Below are positions 26,171 to 33,808 of a stretch of DNA of 64,000 nucleotides, piece after piece. The notes beneath the pieces are model-generated. The model was not told where the DNA came from. It did no database searches and worked only from the letters and a program-made list of their open reading frames with translations. Position 1 is the first letter of the stretch; every line of letters starts with the position of its first letter. Position numbers and translations under genes: made by a program. Where the stretch lies: positions 124,001 through 188,000 of the IMG/VR virus record IMGVR_UViG_3300047499_000113. The stretch is one strand, 5' to 3'. The stretch is from a virus.

Positions 26171-26854
26171 ATGCGGGCAAGATTCATCCAGCAGATCGGC
26201 ATTCGAGGTCAGCTACGGATCTTTTGGGACAGGGTCCGCGTCACGAAGCTCTACGAAGACGGGTACTACTCGCGCGAGCATCTCAACGACTGCCCGAAGT
26301 CGTACGGGCGTGAAGGCTCGGCAGGTATCCACAACGCCTATCACGAGCTGGGTGACAAAACCGGAACCGAAGACTACAACTGCTTCGGCAAGGTCGAAGA
26401 CTATCCGCCTGAGATGTGGCCAACAGCTTGTGCCTACTGCAACAAGCTCGTCCCGCCCAAGCAAATCCCCGTACGTGTCGGAGACGAAATCAACGACATC
26501 ACCCACCAAGTTTTCACGAGCCGGCTCTACAACAATGCCTCCGGCAGGCCCGAGCCTGGCGACGTGTATTGGGTCAGGTGGCACGAGCCCGGGAAGTGCC
26601 CGAATTGGGACAACTGCGATGGGATGCACCTTTACGGCGTGCTACCGACCGGATTCGATTGGGATATCGACGGTCGTGCGAGCAACTGCACACTGCCGAA
26701 CGACAGGCAACATCGGTGTTGGGTGCGGACGGGCTCTCCAGAAGCCGGAACGCTACACGTCGACAAGAATGGACACACCTGCGCCGCGGGCGCCGGTTCC
26801 ATCATGACGAAGGAGTGGCATGGTTTCTTGCACCACTTCGACTGGCACACATGA
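26171..26854 (+). CDS. Cys-rich hypothetical protein
   Basis: 227 residues. Several Cys/His clusters suggest metal binding: TACAYCNKLVPPKQIPV, GKCPNWDNCDGMHLYGVLP, NCTLPNDRQHRCW and KNGHTCAAGAGS, the last near a His-rich end (WHGFLHHFDWHT). The middle block 'GDVYWVRWHEPGKCPNWDNCDG' style suggests a compact zinc fold. I do not recognise a family. It overlaps the convergent gene at 26802 by 53 bases, and the two ends must be read on opposite strands. Confidence 0.75.
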   Translation: MRARFIQQIGIRGQLRIFWDRVRVTKLYEDGYYSREHLNDCPKSYGREGSAGIHNAYHELGDKTGTEDYNCFGKVEDYPPEMWPTACAYCNKLVPPKQIPVRVGDEINDITHQVFTSRLYNNASGRPEPGDVYWVRWHEPGKCPNWDNCDGMHLYGVLPTGFDWDIDGRASNCTLPNDRQHRCWVRTGSPEAGTLHVDKNGHTCAAGAGSIMTKEWHGFLHHFDWHT

Positions 26855-27401
26855 GACTCCGGAGTTTTCTCCGGAGGACGTTGTAGTCGGTGTGGTAGAG
26901 GAACTTTCGTCTGTTGCACCACTGGCTACCCAATCCGTGGACGGCCATCCACGCCAGCGTGGCCGCATGCTTTGAGCTTCCTTCATAGTGCCATCGTTCA
27001 TGTTTCTCGGGAACGGGATCAGGGAGAAATACCAGCCCCGCTAGGGACCACATCTTGGCGTGCTCGCTGTACCCGAGACACCGATACGTAAGAATGAAGA
27101 GCCCGCCGGCGCTCACGGCGGCGACTCTGTGACGGAACCACTTGTGGAATCCGACAGGGCTACTCGCGTCAAACCCGTGCTCGGTCACGATGGCTTTTGC
27201 GGGGCCCGTGTACATAGCTTTGTCGCCGAACTGGTGAATGTCGAGCGACTGGTGCACGACCCAATACTTCTTACCATCCGAAACGAACTTGTCGGAGACG
27301 TCCGCAATGCCCTGCAAGTCGGGCGGGCCCACGTAGGCGTATGGCGCCTCGTACACAGGGAGCGCCCCATCGGGCAGTGCTCGAAAGTAAAACCGAGGCA
27401 T
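26802..27401 (-). CDS. Hypothetical protein
   Basis: 199 residues from ATG 27401, which overlaps the TGA of the upstream gene by one base. Segments: FYFRALPDGALPVYEAPYAY, KKYWVVHQSLDIHQFGDKAM, VGFHKWFRHRVAAVSAGGLF. One hydrophobic stretch (AAVSAGGLFILTYRCLG, about residues 95-112) could be a buried strand or a weak membrane segment. Basic C-terminus. The 3' end overlaps the 227-residue gene by 53 bases. Family unknown. Confidence 0.65.
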   Translation of the reverse strand: MPRFYFRALPDGALPVYEAPYAYVGPPDLQGIADVSDKFVSDGKKYWVVHQSLDIHQFGDKAMYTGPAKAIVTEHGFDASSPVGFHKWFRHRVAAVSAGGLFILTYRCLGYSEHAKMWSLAGLVFLPDPVPEKHERWHYEGSSKHAATLAWMAVHGLGSQWCNRRKFLYHTDYNVLRRKLRSLMCASRSGARNHATPSS

Positions 27402-27790
27402 CAGTTCGGAGCACGCACCCCGAGAATCGTCGCCATGTTGCGGTATGCGAATGCAGTCGGACCGACATGCCGGGGAAAGGGCGACCGGAGACCGGCTTCG
27501 ACGAGAAACACGGCCATGTTGTTGCAGGTCCACTCGATCTGGAGTTCCACGTGACGGATCTTCCAGAATTCCGGCGTGGCGAGTTTGCCCTCATTCGCGC
27601 GACGGCGCGCGTCCTCGATGTTCCGTTGGGCCTCGTCCAGGAGCTTGAACAGCTCGTCGGGCGTCTTGTTGCGACATGACTCGAACCCCTGGATGGAGCC
27701 CTCGAGCTTGTGCGGCTGGTCTTTGTACGTCTTCTTGCACCCATCGATACCGCGACGGATCACGGCGTCGAGCGCGGCCAGATATTCCAT
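27401..27790 (-). CDS. Hypothetical helical protein
   Basis: 129 residues from ATG 27790. Helical with a charged linker (DELFKLLDEAQRNIEDARRR) and an aromatic C-terminal half (WKIRHVELQIEWTCNNMAVF). TAATCT lies 6 bases before the start and includes the stop of the upstream gene. Coupled to the next gene. No family recognised. Confidence 0.7.
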   Translation of the reverse strand: MEYLAALDAVIRRGIDGCKKTYKDQPHKLEGSIQGFESCRNKTPDELFKLLDEAQRNIEDARRRANEGKLATPEFWKIRHVELQIEWTCNNMAVFLVEAGLRSPFPRHVGPTAFAYRNMATILGVRAPN

Positions 27791-27796
27791 CAAGAG

Positions 27797-27802
27797 AGAT
27801 TA
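27797..27802 (-). promoter_or_regulatory. -10-like TAATCT, leaderless start
   Basis: TAATCT lies 6 bases before the ATG at 27790 and includes the TAA stop of the preceding gene. There is no Shine-Dalgarno. Confidence 0.4.
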
Positions 27803-28090
27803 CAAGGCAGGGCCGGCGATTTCCCAACCCTTGTCGGCCTTGCGCAGGAAATGTAGCCCCTCGACGGGTACATCGTTCACGGATTCGATGCCGACCTCGA
27901 GGTCATCCTTGGTTTTGGGGATGTCGTTGGGGTAGGCGGGCTCTTTGAAGAGCTTGACTTTATGCTGACCGAGGAGACTGCGAACGTGATCGACGTTGTG
28001 CGCCTCGGCCAGAGCCTGATTGACCGTTTCGAATCCCGGCGACTGCGCGGCGACGCGAGATGCAATCGCAAAGAGCCGCTTCTGATTCAT
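27800..28090 (-). CDS. Small protein with IAxRVA motif
   Basis: 96 residues from ATG 28090 (MNQKRLFAIASRVAAQSPGF), with AGGACA just upstream. The N-terminus is a clear copy of the recurrent RLxxIAxRVAA motif. The rest is an alpha/beta domain (LGQHKVKLFKEPAYPNDIP; DLEVGIESVNDVPVEGLHFL). It could be an internal virion protein if the motif is a packaging tag; otherwise unknown. Confidence 0.75.
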   Translation of the reverse strand: MNQKRLFAIASRVAAQSPGFETVNQALAEAHNVDHVRSLLGQHKVKLFKEPAYPNDIPKTKDDLEVGIESVNDVPVEGLHFLRKADKGWEIAGPAL

Positions 28091-28120
28091 TTGTCCTGAT
28101 GAGGGATAGAAGCCCAAACG

Positions 28121-28126
28121 TAGGAT
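28121..28126 (+). promoter_or_regulatory. -10-like TAGGAT, leaderless start
   Basis: TAGGAT lies 5 bases before the ATG at 28132. GGAT/GAG is too close to act as a good Shine-Dalgarno. Confidence 0.35.
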
Positions 28127-28131
28127 CGAGA

Positions 28132-28584
28132 ATGGAACTGCTCTGCACGGCGAAATCGGCGGTGGATGGGGACAGCACGATTGAATGCCATGTCTTCATG
28201 CTCAGGGACTGGAGGATAGAGCCAGGCGCTACCCTCGAGCAACGGCGTGGTGATGAGGTCATCGCCACATGGGAACTCGTGGTGCAGACGGGCAAGAGCC
28301 TCATCCTCAAGAAGGGTACAACCCCGGCCGAGTCCATCGAGTTGGCGGATGAATTCTACGTGCAGCCGCCCGTTATCGAGCAACCGGTTACGATGCAAGC
28401 CACAATCCCTGTGCTGCTGTTCGGGGGCAAAAATTGGAAGCTCGCCTCACCCAAGAAGTGGGTGAAAGCAAACATCTCCGTCGAGGGATGTCCGCAAGTC
28501 GGCGAACTCAATATCGATGGGCAGGATTATGTAGTCATCAAGCTCGCTGAGGGCTTCGCTGCCCGTCCGCGAGCCGCCTCGTAA
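28132..28584 (+). CDS. Hypothetical beta-rich protein
   Basis: 150 residues from ATG 28132 (ATG 28099 is an alternative). Beta-rich: STIECHVFMLRDWRIEPG, VIATWELVVQTGKSLILKK, PVIEQPVTMQATIPVLLFGG. It ends 30 bases before the helicase gene on the same strand. No motif or family recognised. Confidence 0.65.
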   Translation: MELLCTAKSAVDGDSTIECHVFMLRDWRIEPGATLEQRRGDEVIATWELVVQTGKSLILKKGTTPAESIELADEFYVQPPVIEQPVTMQATIPVLLFGGKNWKLASPKKWVKANISVEGCPQVGELNIDGQDYVVIKLAEGFAARPRAAS

Positions 28585-28602
28585 GTTGGGACCTATCCGG
28601 CG

Positions 28603-28608
28603 TACTCT
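28603..28608 (+). promoter_or_regulatory. -10-like TACTCT, leaderless start of the helicase
   Basis: TACTCT lies 6 bases before the ATG at 28615. CTCTTATCCC is identical to the sequence before the GTG at 21855. Confidence 0.5.
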
Positions 28609-28614
28609 TATCCC

Positions 28615-29808
28615 ATGGAGTTCTTTGCCGGCACCAGCGCGCAGCCCAGGGACTACCAGGGGCGAATCTGCAACAAGGTGCTGTCGATGCTCAACGGAAC
28701 GTGGACCGCGAAGGACGGTCACAGCCCAGGGCAGGCCAAGTCCGTCCTCATCGAGGCGCCTACCGGCTCGGGCAAGACCGTGATGGGCCTCGGGCTCGCG
28801 CAGTACGCCTTCCAGCACGGGCTGCGGGTGGGCTGGTGCGCGATGCGGCGCAACCTACTCCGGCAGGCGATCGACATGCGAGACCAGTTCGGCTTCCAGG
28901 TCCCGAACATGGCGCTGATCTCCATGTTCGAGCAGGACCCGCCGGATGATGTGGACTGGCTGTTCGTCGACGAGGCTCAGCACGACAGCACCGACAGCAT
29001 GGCGCACATCCACGCGCGTGTGAAGCCGGCGAAGGTCATCGGTCTGTCGGCTACGCCGTACCGCACGGACCGTGCGCAGCTCTCCTTCGAGCGCATCGTC
29101 AAGGACGTCGGTATCCACACCCTCATCCAAGAGGGATACCTGTCGCAGTACGACCACTACACCATCCCCAAGTATTCGCCCGAGTCGGTCGCCGAGCTGT
29201 TCCGGCGTCATCCGGACAAGTGGGGCAAGTCCGTGGCATTCTTCCTCACGATGGAGGAGTGTGAGCGTGCGCAGGCCGCTCTGAACGCAGTGGGAGTGCG
29301 CAACGAGGTGGTGTGGGGCGGTTCCAACAGGGAGGAGCAGATCGACGCCTTCCGCGAGGGAGACGTCCAGGTACTCGTCTCTATGAGCATCCTGTCCGAA
29401 GGCTTCGACGCCGAGGACATGCGGTCGGTGTTCATCCGGCCGTCGTCCCGCCTGCCGGCGGTGCAGATGGGCGGGAGGGTCCTGCGCATCTGCGAGCAGG
29501 AGCCCGTCAAGCAGATCATCCAGTGCCAGGACACCCACCACCCTTTCGTGAAGACGGCACGAGCCCGCCGGTCCTACATCCAGGTGGGGGAGAGTTTCCG
29601 GTCGCTCGCGCAGAACGAAAACGTAGACAGGATCGCCTCGGCCATGGCCCAGCAGGTTCTGCTGGCCGACGCCTCCCTGCCGCAGTTCATCTTGGACAAA
29701 TCCAAAAAGCTCCCGGGGCGTTTCGGAAGGGACGCCGAGCACGACAACGGCCGGTTCCCGGTCGCCGGCCGTAGATCTCGGAGACCCCGGCGTAGGCGTG
29801 GTGTATAA
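28615..29808 (+). CDS. SF2 DEAD/DEAH-like helicase
   Basis: 397 residues. RecA-like domain 1: a Q-like region (AQPRDYQGRICNKVL), Walker A APTGSGKT (48-55), Walker B VDEAQH (118-123) and SATPYR (145-150). Domain 2: VLVSMSILSEGFDAEDM and LPAVQMGGRVLR with the motif VI arginines. This is the compact restriction/recombination-type helicase layout seen in phages; it unwinds DNA or RNA using ATP. The basic tail (RSRRPRRRRGV) may bind nucleic acid. Likely job: replication, recombination or transcript handling. Its stop codon lies within the TATAAT that probably serves the next gene. Confidence 0.9.
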   Translation: MEFFAGTSAQPRDYQGRICNKVLSMLNGTWTAKDGHSPGQAKSVLIEAPTGSGKTVMGLGLAQYAFQHGLRVGWCAMRRNLLRQAIDMRDQFGFQVPNMALISMFEQDPPDDVDWLFVDEAQHDSTDSMAHIHARVKPAKVIGLSATPYRTDRAQLSFERIVKDVGIHTLIQEGYLSQYDHYTIPKYSPESVAELFRRHPDKWGKSVAFFLTMEECERAQAALNAVGVRNEVVWGGSNREEQIDAFREGDVQVLVSMSILSEGFDAEDMRSVFIRPSSRLPAVQMGGRVLRICEQEPVKQIIQCQDTHHPFVKTARARRSYIQVGESFRSLAQNENVDRIASAMAQQVLLADASLPQFILDKSKKLPGRFGRDAEHDNGRFPVAGRRSRRPRRRRGV

Positions 29809-29809
29809 T
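29804..29809 (+). promoter_or_regulatory. Candidate -10 element TATAAT for the DUF932-like gene
   Basis: A perfect TATAAT overlaps the helicase stop. It is followed by a 41-base leader with AGGAGGT, a strong Shine-Dalgarno, before the ATG at 29851. No consensus -35. Confidence 0.5.
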
Positions 29810-29850
29810 CCCAGGAATTCCCCCTTCAGGGATACCCATCAGGAGGTCAC

Positions 29851-30873
29851 ATGGAAGCTTCGGTAATTCCCGAGCTGCAGTACAAGATCCTTCCCCTGGC
29901 AAAGGTGCAGGTGGAGAGCACCAACGACGAGAAGCGCCTGGCAGCCAAGGTGCGAGTCGGAACCAAGTGGTTCGCCACCACGCAGCGGTTCTGGACTTCG
30001 TTCTTCGCGAAGTTCGGGATCTCCGACTCCATCTTCAAGTATTACTCGCACCAGGAGGTCTTCGACCGCATCTGCCAGACCAAGGACGACGTGGAGCTGC
30101 GGTTCTGCACGGACGGCACGAAGGCGCTCGCCATCTCCAACCCGGCCAAGCCGCTGCTGCAGGTCGCCGAGTTCGACAAGATCGCCCGCAAGTTCCACGG
30201 CGAGAACCTGCAGTACGAGGACGGCATCATCACGAGCACGTACACGCCGAACTCCGGTGAGCACCAATTCAAGATCGGTGGCGACGCGTTCGCCAACCGC
30301 TACATGCTCGAGACCCCGATGGATGGGTACGGCAAGCCCTCCATCTACCTGTCGCTGCTGCGGCAGGTCTGCTCCAACGGCGCCGTCGCCTACGCCCCGG
30401 CCTTCCGGACAGACATCACGGTCGGCGACAACCCCAAGTACAACCTGAACCGCGCTCTGGAGTCCTTCGACTCGGACGAGGGCTACTCGGCCCTGCGGCA
30501 GCGCTTCGAGGTGGCGCAGCTCTCGCCGGCCTCCCTGTGGGAGTGCCTCAAGCTCTACAAGCGGCTGAAGGGTCTGCGCCACAAGGACGCGATGAAGGCG
30601 TTCGACAAGGTCGTTGGCGACATCTACAACCACTACGGAGTGGCGAATCTCGATGCCATTTCGGAGAAGAAGCTCCGCCTGCTGCCGGCCAAGTGCAGGG
30701 TCTACGACCTGCTGAACCTGGCGTCGGAGGTCTCCACACACCACTCGAAGGGCATGGAGGCCCGTCAGCTGGAGGCGTGGCTCGGCACGACCATCTCGGG
30801 CGAGTTCGATCTCGAAGGGACCGACACGAAGGCCATCGACTTCGAGGGCAAGCACTTGCCCGCGGCGAACTGA
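29851..30873 (+). CDS. DUF932-like protein
   Basis: 340 residues. Phrases such as TKWFATTQRFWTSFFAKFGI, YSHQEVFDRICQTKDDVELR, LAISNPAKPLL, KIGGDAFANRYMLETPMDGY, SIYLSLLRQVCSNGAVAYAP and ESFDSDEGYSALRQRFEVAQ match the DUF932 (phage/plasmid-related TIGR03299) family as I remember it. Such proteins are widespread in phages and plasmids; their biochemical role is not established, though links to DNA repair or recombination have been proposed. Strong Shine-Dalgarno AGGAGGT. A GC-rich terminator follows at 30884-30917. Confidence 0.8.
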   Translation: MEASVIPELQYKILPLAKVQVESTNDEKRLAAKVRVGTKWFATTQRFWTSFFAKFGISDSIFKYYSHQEVFDRICQTKDDVELRFCTDGTKALAISNPAKPLLQVAEFDKIARKFHGENLQYEDGIITSTYTPNSGEHQFKIGGDAFANRYMLETPMDGYGKPSIYLSLLRQVCSNGAVAYAPAFRTDITVGDNPKYNLNRALESFDSDEGYSALRQRFEVAQLSPASLWECLKLYKRLKGLRHKDAMKAFDKVVGDIYNHYGVANLDAISEKKLRLLPAKCRVYDLLNLASEVSTHHSKGMEARQLEAWLGTTISGEFDLEGTDTKAIDFEGKHLPAAN

Positions 30874-30883
30874 CCTGGTACGG

Positions 30884-30917
30884 TGAGGGCGGGTTCCGGA
30901 AATCGGACCCGCCCTCA
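30884..30917 (+). terminator. Terminator-like hairpin after the DUF932-like gene
   Basis: An 11-bp GC-rich stem (tgagggcgggt with acccgccctca), extended by ccg/cgg across a one-base bulge, begins 11 bases after the stop. The following bases (gtgtattcc) are only weakly T-rich. Confidence 0.6.
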
Positions 30918-30945
30918 GTGTATTCCCCTGTGCAGGAGGACTGCC

Positions 30946-30969
30946 ATGATGATCGTCCTCTGCGCGTGA
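30946..30969 (+). CDS. Seven-residue leader peptide with strong Shine-Dalgarno
   Basis: ATG ATG ATC GTC CTC TGC GCG TGA encodes MMIVLCA, placed 5 bases after AGGAGG. Its stop codon is inside a perfect 8-bp hairpin (30962-30982, GCGCGTGA with TCACGCGC). Stacked signals of this sort suggest a leader peptide that modulates a downstream transcript, or a ribosome-stalling device. Nothing proves it is translated. Confidence 0.35.
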   Translation: MMIVLCA

Positions 30970-31033
30970 CGTGTTCACGCGCGGATGAGCACGCCACGCT
31001 CTTGAGTAGGCTTCGCCAGCCTCTTCCTGTCCC

Positions 31034-31086
31034 GCGGGCGTATTCGAGCGGACCACGACCGCAAGGTCCGTCATCATATCGCCCGC
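31034..31086 (+). ncRNA. Nested stem structure in the 5' leader of the 31121 gene
   Basis: Outer stem gcgggcg (31034-31040) with cgcccgc (31080-31086); inner stem cggacc (31049-31054) with ggtccg (31065-31070); internal loops of 8 and 9 bases and an apical loop of 10. It ends 34 bases before the ATG. It could be a cis-regulatory RNA or a small structured RNA. Unverified. Confidence 0.3.
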
Positions 31087-31120
31087 TCCGCCGGACTCGT
31101 GTAGCGGCTGGGTGGCTGTC

Positions 31121-31393
31121 ATGGCAGGTAGAGATAGGAAAGCGCGTGAGCGGAAGCTCCGGCGCTCGAAGAAGACTGATCGTAAGTTGGCCCAAAAGGC
31201 TTTGTACGAGCAGTGGAAGAAGGAAGGTCGGAACACCAAAAGCAAGCGCGTGAAACTCCGGGCGAAGATGCTGAAGAAAAAGCAGATTCGCACGAGGAAT
31301 CACGCGACTGGCCCGTGCGGAAACATCGGTTGCAAGCGCTGCAATCCGATCCCGCAAAACCTCGTCACCCCGACCTTTCTCCACTCCCACTGA
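31121..31393 (+). CDS. Small basic protein with C-terminal CxxxxCxxC
   Basis: 90 residues from ATG 31121. A Lys/Arg-rich N-terminus (RKARERKLRRSKKTDRKLA) and middle are followed by CGNIGCKRCNPIPQN, a small metal-binding knuckle. It looks like a nucleic-acid-binding protein. I recall similar small proteins with the ending 'GPCGN.gCkrCnP' in phages and bacteria but not their function. A terminator follows at 31400-31433. The start region shares GGTGGCT.TCATGGCA with the next gene. Confidence 0.75.
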   Translation: MAGRDRKARERKLRRSKKTDRKLAQKALYEQWKKEGRNTKSKRVKLRAKMLKKKQIRTRNHATGPCGNIGCKRCNPIPQNLVTPTFLHSH

Positions 31394-31399
31394 GGAGAG

Positions 31400-31433
31400 A
31401 CGGCCCCGCTGGTGGAAACGCTGGCGGGGCCGT
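31400..31433 (+). terminator. Terminator-like hairpin
   Basis: A perfect 10-bp stem (acggccccgc with gcggggccgt) with a 14-base loop starts 7 bases after the stop at 31393. No clear T tract. Confidence 0.55.
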
Positions 31434-31502
31434 CGCATGTTCGGGCACAGATCTCGCAGCGCGCACCCGCGAGCGGCTGATCCGCTCGGAAAGGTGGCTA
31501 TC

Positions 31503-31790
31503 ATGGCAACGCAACAGACTCAGGAGAAAGCGGAAACGAGGCGTATGTCGCGCGGCGAAATCGTGTCGCAACTCGAGGACTTGGGTAAATCAGGGGACCA
31601 CGAGGATGTGATGAACGCCGCGAAGCGGGCGATCGAAGTGGCCGAGAAGCAGGGAGCGGACGATCCGTACGAGATCGCGGTATCCTTCCTCAACGCCGCT
31701 GCAGTCGTCGTGCCCGGGACCAAGACCATCTGGACGGAGCGTCGTCTCCGCGAGTTCGTCGATCTCGGTGTCAAGCGGCCGGGTCTCTAA
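31503..31790 (+). CDS. Small hypothetical helical protein
   Basis: 95 residues from ATG 31503, with AAGGTGG 6 bases upstream. Helical: EKAETRRMSRGEIVSQLEDL, DVMNAAKRAIEVAEKQGADD, then AVSFLNAAAVVVPGTKTIW. The start region is nearly identical (15 of 16) to that of the gene at 31121. A terminator hairpin follows. Function unknown. Confidence 0.75.
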   Translation: MATQQTQEKAETRRMSRGEIVSQLEDLGKSGDHEDVMNAAKRAIEVAEKQGADDPYEIAVSFLNAAAVVVPGTKTIWTERRLREFVDLGVKRPGL

Positions 31791-31805
31791 CCGTCCTGCT
31801 CCGCT

Positions 31806-31839
31806 CCGACCCGACCGGGATTGGGCCTGGTCGGGTCGG
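31806..31839 (+). terminator. Terminator-like hairpin
   Basis: A perfect 11-bp stem (ccgacccgacc with ggtcgggtcgg) with a 12-base loop begins 15 bases after the stop at 31790. Confidence 0.6.
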
Positions 31840-31903
31840 GCTGTGCGGGGAAACGTGCATCCGAGGCAGTTTTGCGATCAGACTACGGAGGAGATTCGGT
31901 TCT

Positions 31904-32122
31904 ATGACCTGCTGCCCCCGATGCGGCTTGGAAACGCCAGACCTCCATCATCTTCATGATGACTGCATTCGTGATTTACGCAGATGCCACGAGGTAGCCA
32001 AGCGCGCACTCCTGAAGATACACGCCATCGCCAAAAAACTTCATACAGAGCCCAGCAGTTTTGGCTCAAGTGAAAAACTCGTGGAGGATGCTCTGCACGA
32101 TTTGAACATCACATGTCCGTAA
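31904..32122 (+). CDS. Small zinc-knuckle-like protein
   Basis: 72 residues with GGAGGAG 11 bases upstream. Opens MTCCPRCGLETPDLHH, a CxxC metal-binding start, then a helix with HDDCIRDLRRCHEVAKRALL, so up to six Cys/His ligands. The gene is richer in A and T than its neighbours. It ends 13 bases before a bidirectional terminator. Function unknown. Confidence 0.7.
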   Translation: MTCCPRCGLETPDLHHLHDDCIRDLRRCHEVAKRALLKIHAIAKKLHTEPSSFGSSEKLVEDALHDLNITCP

Positions 32123-32135
32123 AGCCAAATACGAC

Positions 32136-32169
32136 TGAGCCCCGGTATCCCTTGCGGGGCCGGGGCTCA
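32136..32169. terminator. Bidirectional terminator between the small genes and the capsid gene
   Basis: A perfect 10-bp stem (tgagccccgg with ccggggctca) with a 14-base loop lies between the plus-strand stop at 32122 and the minus-strand stop at 32191. Confidence 0.6.
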
Positions 32170-32190
32170 GAAGGCCGTCAGGCGCTAAGG

Positions 32191-33081
32191 TCAGCGCGCG
32201 ACGATCAGGCGCACCAGGCCGCGGGGGTTGTACGCCCCGATGCCAAGGTTCTCGAACATTGAGAAACCTATTGTCCGCTCCTCGGGGTTGTCGGCCGAGA
32301 GAACCGTCAGCTCCGTGCGGACCGGGATGCGACCGAAGTGCTCCGGCTCACACGTGATGTAGACGACGCCGGCGGCGACGAGGCGGCTGACGATGAACTG
32401 GGCGTTCCAGCCCGTCGCCATCATGCCCGTCTTCCACAGCGTGGCCTGGCTCTCGATGTCGAGCACGTCGCGCCCGAACTTGCGGATGTCCGCGTAGTCG
32501 GTCGCGTTCATGTAGACGCGAGCGACGCGGAGGTCCTGCCGCTCGATCTCGGCGAACGCGTCCGCGAGAACGGCCGGAGAGATCGGAGCGATGACGGGGA
32601 CGTCGGGGTTGGTCTGCCCCGGCAGCTCGTCGAAGCCGTTGACGGCGAGCGCGTCCATGATGGAGAAGACGCGGTCGTCTTCTGCCGCCTGGACCTGCGC
32701 CTTGCCGAGGTCCTGCATACGCTTGAGGAGGTCGTACCGACGCTCCTTGATCTGCGTGAGCGGGGCCTTGGGCAGGGCGGCGATCTCGAAGAGCGGGAAG
32801 ATCACGCGCCGCGGCTTCATGACCGCGGTGATGCTCTCGCCCTCCTCACCGATGACGTACGCGGTGACATCCGGATCCTTGTCGTAGATCGGGAGAGCAC
32901 CGTCGGGCAGCTGCTCGACCAGGAAGGTCTTGCGACCCACGGACGAGTAGTCGCGCCGCTCGCGGAGCGGCTGGATCATGGACGCCGCGAGGCGCTTGCG
33001 ACCAGCCGAAGAGCCGATGAACTTGTCGACGACCTGCTCCTTGATCGTGTTGTCGACAACCTGAACGCCGAAGGGATTCAT
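32191..33081 (-). CDS. Probable major capsid protein (HK97-like)
   Basis: 296 residues. The N-terminal 45 residues are helical, then VEQLPDGALPIYDKDPDVTA, GEEGESITAVMKPRRVIFPL, LTQIKERRYDLLKRMQDL and the C-terminal ITCEPEHFGRIPVRTELTVL. This pattern matches the compact capsid proteins of some phages, where the 'LPxGA.p.YdkD.dv.AYvigeeG' block precedes the spine helix. Gene order supports it: portal, protease, scaffold-like, decoration-like, then this gene. It assembles the icosahedral head; the N-terminus may be trimmed by the prohead protease. A decoration role for this protein and capsid for the neighbour is the main alternative. Confidence 0.7.
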   Translation of the reverse strand: MNPFGVQVVDNTIKEQVVDKFIGSSAGRKRLAASMIQPLRERRDYSSVGRKTFLVEQLPDGALPIYDKDPDVTAYVIGEEGESITAVMKPRRVIFPLFEIAALPKAPLTQIKERRYDLLKRMQDLGKAQVQAAEDDRVFSIMDALAVNGFDELPGQTNPDVPVIAPISPAVLADAFAEIERQDLRVARVYMNATDYADIRKFGRDVLDIESQATLWKTGMMATGWNAQFIVSRLVAAGVVYITCEPEHFGRIPVRTELTVLSADNPEERTIGFSMFENLGIGAYNPRGLVRLIVAR

Positions 33082-33109
33082 GGTATTTGCCTTTCGTCCT
33101 TTCTTCGGC

Positions 33110-33808
33110 TCAGGCCACGTTCAGCTCGAGGAACATCTCGGAGCTGGTGGCATCGGGTTGAGCGAGCAGTGTGCCCAAGCGGGTCACATCCGGCTCCATG
33201 GGGGTTCCGGCCGTACCGCTTCCGAGCGCGGCAGCGTGGATCCACTGCGCCTCGTACGAATCGGTCCAGTCGTTGGTGAGGTAGCCGTTGACCGAAGCGT
33301 AGAGCTTCTGGCCGGGGCTGTAGACGAGGGCGGTGCCGACGACGCCACCCGAGGTGGACATGCCGGTTCCGGCGACGAACGAGTTCGTCGTCTGCTTCGC
33401 GGTCTCGTACAGCTTGTTGCCGCACGTACCGCCGCGCAGGAACGGTCCCTTGCCCGACGCCGGGCCCGGGGTGTTCTCGTACGCGTTGCCCGCCGCGTCG
33501 TTGATGAAGAGGCCCAGCGGCCTCGTATTCACGACGTAGGCGCTCGAAACGAGCACAGCGCCTCCGACCGTGTTCTCGCCAATGTCGGGCCGAACGAAAG
33601 CGACCGACCCACCGAGAACGCCCTTCTTGACGTTCACCGGAATGGTGGTCGAGACCGCGCCGGCCGTGGTGACGACATTGGGGTTGTTCTGCGTGAATCC
33701 GTCAGGGCTCAAGGACGGGATGGTGTCCTTGAACAGGCTGTACAGGATACGCAGCGCGCTGGTGCTCAGCTTGAAGTCACCAGATGCTTGGCCGCCAATC
33801 GATCCCAT
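33110..33808 (-). CDS. Putative capsid decoration protein
   Basis: 232 residues, directly upstream of the probable capsid gene (28-base gap). Beta-rich with Gly/Thr/Ala-rich loops: VSTTIPVNVKKGVLGGSVAF, GGAVLVSSAYVVNTRPLGLF. GGAG lies 9 bases before the ATG. A decoration, head-completion or minor capsid protein fits its position. It has a roughly 190-base 5' leader, the longest untranslated stretch of the head block. Confidence 0.7.
   Translation of the reverse strand: MGSIGGQASGDFKLSTSALRILYSLFKDTIPSLSPDGFTQNNPNVVTTAGAVSTTIPVNVKKGVLGGSVAFVRPDIGENTVGGAVLVSSAYVVNTRPLGLFINDAAGNAYENTPGPASGKGPFLRGGTCGNKLYETAKQTTNSFVAGTGMSTSGGVVGTALVYSPGQKLYASVNGYLTNDWTDSYEAQWIHAAALGSGTAGTPMEPDVTRLGTLLAQPDATSSEMFLELNVA

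Noticed and set aside
31034-31086. Considered as a tRNA gene.
   Set aside because: No cloverleaf: no T-arm GTTC, no acceptor CCA and only two stems.
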